64,000 nucleotides of DNA from Microcebus murinus (lineage: Eukaryota > Chordata > Mammalia > Primates > Cheirogaleidae), in contig NC_134119.1 of NCBI RefSeq assembly GCF_040939455.1, positions 18,728,501 to 18,792,500 of the forward strand, written 5' to 3'. Within the stretch, counting starts at the first letter, position 1. Every line of letters begins with the position of its first letter. This document shows, piece after piece, positions 34,892 to 44,160 of the stretch. A model generated the notes under the pieces. The model saw only the letters and a program-made list of their open reading frames with translations. It was not told where the DNA came from and did no database searches. The position numbers and the translations under genes are program-made.

Positions 34892-35949
34892 CAGCTGATT
34901 ATCATTATTCATAATTGTTGTGTTCTATAAAGCCAATGTGGACCCTAAATTAGCTAATACAGAACTATTGCTCCTAGAGGAAATACAGGGTTAGGTTCCT
35001 GAAAGGCTCTGGTGACAACATTTTGGTGAACCGAAATGCCATTTTTGTTATATAGGTTCCTTTGACAACGTCCTTATAAGACAAGATAGTCTCATCATCA
35101 TTGAAAATTTGTCCTTCCACATAATTATTTTCCTGTATAACATCCAGCAAGTATCTTAAAAAAATTCTTTTGCAGCCTCTTGACTTACAGAACCCGCAAA
35201 TTTAACATTTTTCATGCTATACTGCTTTTTGAAGTATGTAAGCCAGCCAGCACTAGCTGAGAGGGGTCTGACATTTTCCTGGCCCTGGGTAACTTAACCA
35301 TAAATTTCTTTAGCTTTCATAACAATGCTGTCCACTTTGCATTTTTAATCAGTTGCTATTTTACGAATACACTAATTAAGCTGCTTTTTCATCTTTTCTT
35401 ACTTCATCACACACTGCAAGATGTTACTTTAGCACTTTCTGAAGCAGCCTCATGTACAGCATGGTGAATTTCCTGTCCTTTTTCCTAGATGTACTATATT
35501 GTTGATTCATTAACATTAAACTCACAGTCAATAGCACTATAATTCACGCCTGGATGAAACTTATCTGGCACACGTATGTTCTCCAAAAGGCACATTGAGT
35601 CTTCTTGCACTTAGAAAAAACACTAGACAGCACTTCAGCACTATGCTGGGGGCCATTTTATACAGCAAAATCACCAGCAAAAACACAAAGATGTGAAAAA
35701 TGCAGCACTAAATATACTGTACAAAGCATTCTTGTTATAATATTAAAGCTGAGACAAAAAGACATGGTGTTACCTTATTTGACCTCAGCTGGCAAGACAC
35801 AAGTGAGGCAACTCACATTTTTTATCACTCTTTTAATGCTCATGAATGACCGACTGTGAAAGTTCCATGAGTATTGATTTTGGGATTACTAATAAGTTTT
35901 AGTGCGTAAGTGAATTAGCAAATAAATCCACAAATAATGAGGATCAAGT
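34892..35949 (-). mobile_element. Tigger-type DNA transposon (MER44/Tigger7-like)
   Basis: Terminus cagctgattatcattattca at left and ataatgaggatcaagtgta at right, as TcMar-Tigger inverted ends. Internal words ctcctagaggaaatacaggg, gttgattcattaacattaaa and gatgtgaaaaatgcagcact follow the family. At about 1.06 kb it is internally deleted relative to an autonomous element of about 2.5 kb. Minus-strand sequence near 35074-35122 encodes a transposase-like motif with FNDDET, where the first catalytic aspartate of the DDE superfamily sits. Elsewhere the frame is broken. Confidence 0.8.
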
Positions 35950-36184
35950 GTATGTTCTTGTTACTTGATGCTTAATTCATCAGATCTGGGTAATTTAAAT
36001 ATAATTTTTATTAGTATTTTTCATTCTTACAATGAGATAATTCTTGGAACAGGAAGTTTTTGGAGAGTAACTTCCCTTACTGGGTCCCTCTATGCTGGTA
36101 TTCCCTTTTCTCCTCTGACTTTAGGGTAAGTTTTTGTTCTTATCCTTAAGTGAATTGTCCTAGGTAATATCTTAGGAATATGTC

Positions 36185-36320
36185 AAGCAGTCTTGGGTCT
36201 GAATCCTGTCTCTGGCATATTTTTAGCAGTGTGACCTATGGCAAACTACTTAACCTTAAGGAATTTTTATTTCCTTATTCAAATAAGGGATACAGGAAGT
36301 GAATTATCGTGTAATGAACT
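36185..36320 (+). mobile_element. MIR SINE
   Basis: agcagtcttgggtctgaatc, tttttagcagtgtgacctat, caaactacttaaccttaagg. Confidence 0.75.
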
Positions 36321-36424
36321 TTACGCAAAGCATTTTTCATTCCTTACTTAATTTGTACAGTGGTGTTAGGGAATAAGTATTATTATATCCATTTAGCACC
36401 ACTATTTGAGTGTGTTTGATTGGA

Positions 36425-36510
36425 GAGCCATATAAAGTAGTGGTTAAAAGAACATATTTGGGAGTCCTTTGTCTGGTTCAAGTCCCAGCTCCACCAGTTA
36501 CGCGCTGTGA
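36425..36510 (+). mobile_element. MIR SINE 5' piece
   Basis: aagtagtggttaaaagaaca and ctggttcaagtcccagctcc match the MIR head. Confidence 0.7.
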
Positions 36511-36635
36511 GTGCATGGAAACAAGTGCTGAGATGAAGCCTCCTCCAGCCTGGGTCCCTGAATGACCATGTGGAGCAGAACTCCCACTGACCTATTCTAT
36601 TACATGAGTGTTAAATGAACCCATGTCGCGCTCTG
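36511..36635 (+). mobile_element. Old LTR-like repeat fragment
   Basis: gcctgggtccctgaatgacc, atgtggagcagaactccca and cctattctattacatgagtg match a common placental LTR-type repeat. Subfamily not assigned. Confidence 0.5.
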
Positions 36636-36989
36636 AAAACAGTCAAATCCTTAAATGTGCAATGGGAGACTCGTATCCCAGAATAGATTCAGAGATTCAG
36701 GGATAAATTTGTTTCAGGTTTAAAAAAGCCTAATCTGAAAAATATATTCACAAATCTTCCCTGGGGGCAAACAATTAAGATAGTTACATAGTCAAGTAGG
36801 TAGACAGTGAGCTTGTGAGAGCTTAAAGAAAAATATGATGATCTCAAGAAATCCAGGTATGATTGTTGTGCGTGTGCATATGTATTTGGAGAAGGGGTAA
36901 AGTGCACGCCAAAGAAGGAGCAGACTAAAAGAGGAATTAAAGCTTTAGTAGAATCTTTAATCATTAGTAAAGTTTGGCCATTTGGATAA

Positions 36990-37260
36990 GCGATATGGAA
37001 ATGTTGGGTTGATAGAAGAACTTCTAGGCAGGGTAAACTGCATGTGGAAATGTACAGAAGTATAATAGAGCAGGTACTGGTGAGGGCCAGAGCAGTGTGG
37101 GAACACTATCTTGTACTAGGATGTTATTGAAGACTTTGGAGTACAGGACTGATAGCAGCAGAACTAGGCTCTAGAAAGATTACTCAATCATCAGCACTGA
37201 TCCATGACTGGAACAGATGGATGCTATAAACAGGAGAGCAGTAGGAGGCTCTCTTCTCAT
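36990..37260 (-). mobile_element. L2-class LINE fragment, diverged
   Basis: Resembles the same reverse L2-type body as 12270-13110: gaagactttggagtacagga, ctgatagcagcagaactagg, ctctagaaagattactcaat. Confidence 0.45.
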
Positions 37261-37369
37261 TATCTATACACCGAGATAAAATGTCTATTCCAGGGCAAGG
37301 AAACAGATGACTTTCAGAGGCATTGGAGAAAGACAGCATTATATATGGTGACTGTATCTGTCAGCAAAG

Positions 37370-37795
37370 CCATAATAATGTTGTGTAACAACAACAATGA
37401 AAAAAATAAATTGACAAAAATTCAGTGGTTGACAGCTGCAATATTTTTCTCACTCATGAGACTTCCAGTTAGTTGGGGTTAGGCTGATCTTGGTTGAATT
37501 CAGCAGGACTTGGCTCAAAGCTACAGGTCAAGTTTATATTTGTCTCATTCTGAGCTCAGGCTGGAGAGGCAGTGGATACCCAGAATATTTTCTTTTCACA
37601 ATAATGGCACAGATGCAAAAGGACCCACCCAACTTCACAAGCATATTGTAAGCCTTTGTTCACATCACAACTACCTCATCTCATTGGATAAACCGATTCA
37701 CATGGATAAACCCAAAGTTAAGGGGTGGGAAAGTGCACCCTGATCAACATGAGTCCACATGGGGTGAAGCATTGAGATTAGTTATCGAATCTGCC
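37370..37795 (+). mobile_element. Old LTR-like mammalian repeat
   Basis: tttctcactcatgagacttc, gcaggacttggctcaaagct, catcacaactacctcatctc and gttaaggggtgggaaagtgc follow a familiar placental repeat order. Family unnamed. The 92-codon frame at 37204-37482 crosses its left edge and is not a gene. Confidence 0.45.
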
Positions 37796-38131
37796 ACAGT
37801 GAATTTAGGAAAAGGGAAAATCAAACTTATCCCAAGGTTGCAGACCTATTTGATTGAAGACTGTCTGTCTTCTGTTAATTAGTTGCCACAGCAATATCCT
37901 CTCCAGATACCAAGGCTCAGGTATGGTACCAGCTAGGGAATGGATCCAAACTTATTTCCCCCAAATGCAAGAAGATATATAGACTTCAGGAAATATCTTC
38001 AGATCTCATTCTTCATTTTTTGCTTCCTTTTGAAGACTGTCATTGTCTGAGACTCACTGACTTTACCACTTAAGAATTATGAGGTTATTGGCAAGTTACC
38101 TTAACTTCACTGTATCTAAGTTTCTTGACTT

Positions 38132-38298
38132 GACATACTGATTTAGACATACTGATTTACTACCAGAGAAACAAACCCCTGTCACTGCTGGTGGGAGAAT
38201 GAACTCATAGAGCCACACTGGAGAGGAGTGTGCTTGTAACTCCCAGAATCATAATCGTGCACACTCTGGCTCAGCCAGATAATAGACATACTGATTTT
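38132..38298. repeat. Three copies of a 13-bp direct repeat around the insert
   Basis: gacatactgattt occurs at 38132-38144, 38146-38158 and 38285-38297: a tandem pair on the left and one on the right of the inserted block, like a target-site duplication. Confidence 0.95.
38157..38270 (-). repeat. Inverted copy of 38972-39085
   Basis: The reverse complement of this block matches 38972-39085 over 114 bp with two transition differences by hand alignment (about 98%). It reads ttactaccagagaaacaaac at left and gtgcacactctggc at right. Thirteen unexplained bases (38271-38283) follow it. Confidence 0.95.
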
Positions 38299-38384
38299 AC
38301 CTGCTTTATACTAAATGCAGTAATATAGGTAAAGCACTTAGAGCATTACTGGGCTCTGGGTAAGTGTCGTTTTTTATTATTAAC

Positions 38385-38515
38385 TCATTTAATCATTATA
38401 GCAACTCTATAATGCAGACATTTAAAAAAAATCCCCAAATTATGGATAAAGAATCCAAAATGGTAAAGTAAGTAACTTTCCTGGGATGACATACCTCCAT
38501 ACCCAGTTCCATTTC
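38385..38515 (-). mobile_element. MIR SINE fragment
   Basis: aatcattatagcaactctat, ccccaaattatggataaaga, aagtaagtaactttcctggg. Confidence 0.65.
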
Positions 38516-38524
38516 AAAGAATAA

Positions 38525-38571
38525 TTGCTTATTCTTTGAATTGCTTATTCTTTGAATAATTGCTTATTCAT
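38525..38571. repeat. 16-bp tandem repeat
   Basis: ttgcttattctttgaa twice exactly (38525-38540, 38541-38556), then a partial third copy. Confidence 0.95.
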
Positions 38572-38599
38572 TATTATCCAATGGAACTAATTCCAGAGC

Positions 38600-39090
38600 A
38601 TTCTCTCTGCATTTATATTTATATTTTCAAAACTATAACATTGTTTTGTATGTGTGTACATGTTCTCTTTTAAAAAATGCTATATCATATCCATATATTT
38701 TGCTCCTTGCTTTTATTCAACTCATCACAATATTTTGGAAGTCTTTTGGTGTCACTAATATAAATCCATCTTATATAAAGTGTTGCAAATAATTCAATAA
38801 CCTAAATATACTCGTACATTATTCAGCCCTCCCACTATTGGTAAACATGTAGGTCCCTCCCAGTTCTTCACTACTGTGACAGTACTACACTGGCCACCCT
38901 AAAACAATACTCCTGTTGTACACTGATGTGCAGTTCTTGGGGTAAGTGGTACCAAGCGGTGCACTTGCTGGGCCAGAGTGTGCACGATTATGATTCTGGG
39001 AGTTATAAGCACGCTCCTCTCCAGTGTGGCTCTATGAGTTCATTCTCCCACCAGCAGTGACAGGGGTTTGTTTCTCTGGTAGTAAGAAAA
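38600..39090 (-). mobile_element. Old L1 3'-region fragment
   Basis: Diverged reversed L1M words: gctccttgcttttattcaac, ttattcagccctcccactat, gagttcattctcccaccagc. The rightmost 114 bp is the source of the inverted copy. Confidence 0.5.
38972..39085 (+). repeat. Source copy of the inverted duplication
   Basis: Begins gccagagtgtgcacgattat and ends tttctctggtagtaa. It retains a CpG (agcacgctc) where the 38.2-kb copy reads as the decayed form, and is continuous with flanking L1-like sequence. Confidence 0.95.
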
Positions 39091-40320
39091 CAACAGGTTC
39101 TGGGAAGAAAGAAAAGATGGGGTAGGAGAGGAAAGGCCCAGAGAACCATGGAAGACTCCAGGCCACTGTCTGCTCCTTCTCAGTATTCACTGGACCTGCA
39201 TGATTCAGTTTTGGGTTTCAATCACCAACTACTTCTGGGGAAAAACAAAACAAAGGAGAATACTTTCTTTTATAATGGACAGAGCATTATTTCCCATTTC
39301 CCTGTACTCAAGAGGCTTCTAAAACCTCATTTCTTTATTAAGAAGTAGTTTGGGTCCTTTTGTTTAGGGCAGAGAGAACAGTATTTTTTTTTTTCCATTG
39401 CCCATCTAGCCCTGTAAACCCAGTTGATACTATTATAAAACCCTTCTTAGGAGGCACTCACCCTCTTGATGCTAACATTACATTTAGAGCTGCAACTCAA
39501 CACAATAAATTTCAGTTCACTAAGGAAGTCTGAGTGGCTCCAAAATTTAAAAACCTGTGGGAAAAGAGTCTTTCTAAATGATTAAAACAGCAAACAAAAT
39601 TTATCGTGAAGCATTTCCCTTCCAGCAACTGATAGTAGTCTTTGTAACTATGTACAATAGTTAGCCGATAATTAGGAAAATGCTGCTCTTCTGACAATTT
39701 ATAAAGTTCAGTCTTTGGAAACTGGACAGAAAAGCTCGGTTCTAACCTAGTAACCAAAGCTATATAATTAATTAGTTCTTGCAGGTTTCAGGCAGAAAAT
39801 GGCGTTGCTGTGTTACAGTAATAATCCCGGTTGTCGTTGACTTATCAGCAAACTGCAGCTCCTCTCTCGGGGGAAGAAACCCTGTAATTTAACAAATCAC
39901 TGTATTTTGGGTTTTGACATAGCACATGCTTTTCAATTTCCATCTGTTCCTCTGGTTCATTAGTATTTTATTGTTGCTACAGTCAGAAACATTTTAATAA
40001 TTTTTCTTCCTCTAAAATAACACACCATCAACTATCTTCTGTCATCCCTTTGGACACCTAAAAAATGGCATGTCCATTCCAATTTTAAATAGCTTTTAGG
40101 AAGTGTTATTTTGGCCATTTTCCCAAAAGTTCAAGATGGCTGCCTTTGGCTATGCTTGAGAATAATTGCTTTGTGTATGAAAACAAATATTCCAAGCCTA
40201 CTTCAAACACAGAATTTTTTATATGGAATAGAGCAATGTCTTTTTCATATTCTTAAAATGTCTCTTTATTAGATCAGAACATGATCAAGAAATTCAATGT
40301 GTTCATCTGCAAATAAACAT
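39091..40320. other. Unique DNA; candidate conserved element at 39730-40010
   Basis: No transposon recognised. 39730-40010 holds attaattagt and taattt words plus CpGs (aagctcggt, gtcgttgac, ctctcgggg), suggesting possible constraint. No coding signal. Confidence 0.4.
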
Positions 40321-40593
40321 ATACACAATTTTCACATACACACAATTTTCACATACACACCCACATTTCCCCAAGCACAGTACACACACACATGCATACA
40401 CACCATACATGCATACTCACCCCCACTCCATACACACATACCCCATAGCCCTCCAATCACAAACACATATACACATACAAACACTATGCATGAATACATA
40501 TACTTTATTACACACATATACTGCATAGACAAATATGCTACATATATACACATAAACACATGCATACTACATATATACACACAACCTCAAACA
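40321..40593. repeat. Imperfect CA/TA-rich low-complexity tract
   Basis: Long C/A/T-rich stretch with a tandem cacaattttcacataca (40325 and 40341). The 102-codon His/Thr frame here is an artefact of the repeat. Confidence 0.85.
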
Positions 40594-40745
40594 CACACAT
40601 CATAATTACACATATCCCGCATTCCCCCAAATACAACATATATGCACGAACGTGAATATACACACCATGCGTACACATGCACCACACAACCACACATCAT
40701 GCATGCACATATACCAGTCCACATATATACGAACTACAGACACAC
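40594..40745. repeat. Duplicated CA-rich segment, copy A
   Basis: Direct duplicate of 43085-43236. Over the first 74 bp there are six differences, four of which look like loss of CpG in the other copy. Starts cacacatcataattacacat. Confidence 0.85.
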
Positions 40746-41069
40746 ATTCACACATACATTCAACATTACTAGCTTGTGGTGTAAAGAGAAATGAAAATGT
40801 TAACCCACCAAGAATGAGAGTGAAAAAATCTATAAAGAAATACAAGTAAGAATGTACACTAGTAAATATATATTAGGAGATATTTTGGAATGGATTTTAA
40901 GATTGTTGCAGTTACTTTAGTAACGTTCCAGAATCAGATTTTTTTGAGCCAAATGGATGGTTTTCTTTTTTGGTCATGTCCTGTCTTTGAACACTCAGAC
41001 TTATTCTTCCTGAATTGAAATGAAAGATCAAGGCCAAAAGTTCAAGAATGAAATCAGGTCATCATACCA

Positions 41070-41106
41070 ACACACACACAGACACACACACACACACACA
41101 CACACA
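41070..41106. repeat. (CA)n microsatellite
   Basis: CA run with a single GA interruption. Confidence 0.95.
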
Positions 41107-41723
41107 TATCCATGGACAGATGATGGAAGGTAGTAATGATTCCAGAATGTCTGGGAATATACCAGCTGTTATGGAAAGAACAGGATTTCCCTGAGGATGT
41201 GGCTGATTGGGAAGGATGAGACAGTCCTATTTGGAAATGTCCTCTAGAGTGGATAGCTCTATTATTCTTGGGTTCCATTGTTCTACAGTATTTATTTCTA
41301 GCTTCCTAAAGACTGATCACTTGGGCGGGCCCAGTGCTGCCTGGAATGCTGCTTATGGGGAGTGGGCAGTGGTTCCCTCGGCAGGACAGAGGCCAGCCTC
41401 GTGTCCATAAAATCTCAAAGAAGTGTCAACACACTCAGAGAGGCCCCTCTCCAAAGAACGAGCCACAGCACATACTCTCATACCCTGATAGGGAACTGTC
41501 CTTTCCCACTGTCACCTTCAGAAAATGTTTTGGATGTACTGTAGACGGCTGTCAGGAACTATGAGTGTGAAGCTCGGATGCAGAGAAGGTTTGAACTTAG
41601 AGTGACATCTGACGTTACAGGTTTAAGGGCTGTCTAAAGTCAGCTGTGACAGGAAATCAATTCACGGAAAATGCTGGGAGCCCTGTTAAACATTTTAAAT
41701 AACTTTCCCGCTCACCTTGGTTC
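41107..41723. other. No gene or family recognised
   Basis: Unassigned DNA. Overlapping frames at 41207-41564 have no known domain. Confidence 0.45.
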
Positions 41724-41895
41724 CTGTCCCTCTTTCTTTTCCTTCCATTCTTACCTACCTGCTTCCTCTTTCTTTCCCCTAGCCTGCCTGCCTGCTTTCC
41801 TTCCTTCTTTCCTTCCTTCCTCCCTCCCTCTCTTCCTCCTTCCATCCCTTTTTTTCTTCTTTCTTCTTTTTGTCTTCTTTTCCTCCCTTTATAGC
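41724..41895. repeat. Polypyrimidine tract
   Basis: About 170 bp almost entirely C/T, with (TTCC)n and (CCTG)n patches (for example ttccttccttctttccttcc). Minus-strand Glu/Lys/Gly-rich frames arise from it. Confidence 0.9.
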
Positions 41896-42689
41896 CTTTA
41901 GTCTTTTTAAATTGATATCAAAGAAAGTTATTATGTTATGTTCTAGGAGGAAGAGTATACAGAATAACTCTCTGCTCACAAGCTAGATGTCCAATTGTTT
42001 GAAGCAGCATTGTGTTTTAAAATTTGTTATAAAATGTATTTAACCAACTAACAGTCATTGAGTATTGACTTTTCATCAACTCTTCTAATTCTTCCCCATT
42101 AGAGAATCGTCTTTAACTAGTAACTAATCTATTATTGTTTGTGGCCTCAGATGGCCAGTTGAAATAGGGTTAGATGCATGCATTTAGGCTATAGAATCTT
42201 AATTTCTTTATCTGAAGGGTGATTAAAAACATGAAATTCATCCCCCATATGCTGTTGTAATTATCTCACAATTGCTGCCAAACATAACCTTCTCAGAACT
42301 CTCTTTGGATGTCATTCCCATCTTTAGCAAGTTCATGTTCACAGACTCCCTTTGCAGGCTAGCTCCAATACACCATCGGCTCATTTCCTAACCTCTAAGA
42401 TTTGGCCAAATGTCTTCAAATTTCTTGCTTTCTTTGGGCTCCCTGTATTGGATTCCTAAAGCCCACAAAGCCTTTCAATGTGTCTGAAGCAGAATTCATT
42501 GTTCCTTCTTCTGAAATCCGTGGCATGTAGCTTCTTTTTCCACTTAGCCTTGCACAATAATTAGGGGTCTATTGTTGGTCTCTTGTGAGGGCTGGCACTA
42601 TTCATCTTGGAGTAGCCCATATGCAAGGTGGGATTTCAATAAATGATGCTATAAATATTAACTTGAAATGTACCACAGTACTGGCTATC
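41896..42689. other. No gene or family recognised
   Basis: Unassigned DNA. Confidence 0.45.
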
Positions 42690-42890
42690 TGCTTGTTGTT
42701 GCCTGCCTAACACCTATTCCCTCATGTTCATGTGAGAGCATCTGGATTTTCCAAAGGAAAATCATATCTTTCTAACTCACAGATGGTGGGGGGGGGGGGG
42801 CTGACCTTGTCCCATTGATCAAGGTGTGTCCATGTGACCCAATTGGACCAATCAGATTCATAGTGTTTACTCCATAGATGGATACATGGT
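42690..42890 (+). mobile_element. Old LTR-like repeat fragment
   Basis: ccatgtgacccaattggacc and aatcagattcatagtg match the same repeat type as 26960-27263. Contains a poly-G run at 42788-42800. Confidence 0.4.
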
Positions 42891-43084
42891 TTAATCAGCC
42901 ATGAGTCCCAGATAGTTTTGACTAAATGATTGGAAAAGAAGTTTATTCCCTTGACTCTGTGGTAAACTATCAGGATGCAAGCCTGGACTTGCTGATGACC
43001 ATATACACAGGTACCTCTTGAGAAAGTCTGCTTTTAAATGATGCTTGTGTAAAGACAAGACCATCATTTTCTTTACATGAACAT

Positions 43085-43229
43085 CACACATCATAATTAC
43101 ACATATCCCACACTCCCCCAAAGACAACATATATACACAAACATGAATATACACACCACAGTACACAGGCACTGCACATATACACCATGTGTGCATATAC
43201 ACACATAATCCACATATATACAAACTACT

Positions 43230-43236
<7 letters not shown>
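43085..43236. repeat. Duplicated CA-rich segment, copy B
   Basis: Direct duplicate of 40594-40745, 2.5 kb away, with small indels in the second half. Flanks do not match. Confidence 0.85.
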
Positions 43237-43268
<32 letters not shown>

Positions 43269-43272
43269 ACAA
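43237..43272. repeat. (CA)n microsatellite
   Basis: About 16 CA units with one TA interruption. Confidence 0.95.
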
Positions 43273-43520
43273 GATAACTAGGGCCAAGGGCCAAATTCCC
43301 AATGACTAATTTTGTTTCAGTCATGGACTGAAACAAAATTAGTTATGTGCCCCTGGACATTTTGTCATATAGCCTAATACATTCCTAGTTTTGCTTTAAC
43401 CAGTTTAATTTTCTCTGTTTATTATTTTTTTTACCTTTCATTCATTTTTTTCATTTTCTTCTTCTTTTTTTTTCCTGTTCTTTACACCTAAAAGATTCTA
43501 GAGAGATATAATCATTGAGA

Positions 43521-43845
43521 GCTATGGTCCCCACCCAGGGTTTTGGTCCAGTACCAGTCGGCTGCCTGTTAGGAACCAGGCCACACATCACTGCCTGAGC
43601 TCTGCCTCCTCCCCCCCCCATGCCACATCCATGGAAAAATTGTCTTCCATGAAACCACTTTCTGGTGACAAAATTGCTGGGGACGGCTGTTAAGGGACAA
43701 CCCAGCCACACAGCAGGAGGTGAGCAGCGGTGAATGAGAAGCTTCATCTGTTCCTACAGCTGCTCCCCATCACTCACATCATCGCCTGAGCTCTACCTCC
43801 CCCACCATGAAACTGGTCCCTGTGCCAAACAGGTGGGGACCAGTG
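43521..43845 (+). mobile_element. Compound MER1 element: two short copies in tandem
   Basis: Copy 1 (43521 to about 43682): tggtccccacccagggtttt, gttaggaaccaggccacaca, ggaaaaattgtcttccatga, ggtgacaaaattgctgggga. Copy 2 (about 43685-43845) restarts mid-head at ggctgttaagggacaaccca, then agcaggaggtgagcagcggt, gaagcttcatctgttcctac, aggtggggaccagtg. Both are internally deleted MER1. Confidence 0.75.
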
Positions 43846-44019
43846 ATTTAGAGGAATAATAGAAATAAGCAGTTATCTATCTCATAAGGCCAAAAGATGA
43901 AGTAGGAAAAATTTGTTTTCTGCAACTTCCAACATCATATTTCTGGAGATACTTTTCTGGATCCCAGTGATCCCACGTAACCTAGAAAACTACTTCTTAG
44001 AATTGAATGTACACATAAA

Positions 44020-44160
44020 TCCACTGGTGATCTCGTTAAAGTGAAGGTTTGGACTCAGCAGGTCTGGGTTGCCCCTGAGATCTGTACTTCTAAGAAGCTA
44101 TGGGGGATGGTGATGATGCTGGCCACTGGACCACGTTTTGTGTGGCAGGGGCCTCAGGTG
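44020..44160 (-). mobile_element. MER5-like hAT element
   Basis: ccactggtgatctcgttaaa, tggactcagcaggtctgggt, gagatctgtacttctaagaa and ggccactggaccacgttttg follow MER5A/B order. Confidence 0.65.

Larger units (their letters stand above)
38045..38385 (+). mobile_element. MIR SINE carrying a templated insert
   Basis: MIR body: ggcaagttaccttaacttca, ctgtatctaagtttcttgac, then (after the insert) ttttacctgctttatactaa and ggtaaagcacttagagcatt. The 114-bp foreign block at 38157-38270 interrupts it. Confidence 0.75.

Noticed and set aside
40297..40605. His/Thr-rich 102-codon frame
   Set aside because: It translates a CA/TA-rich low-complexity tract.
40321..40745. Possible CRISPR-like or satellite array
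   Set aside because: No regular repeat/spacer spacing. It is imperfect dinucleotide-type repeat with one duplicated segment, in a mammalian genome.
41657..41979. Gly/Lys/Glu-rich minus-strand frames
   Set aside because: They translate the complement of the polypyrimidine tract.
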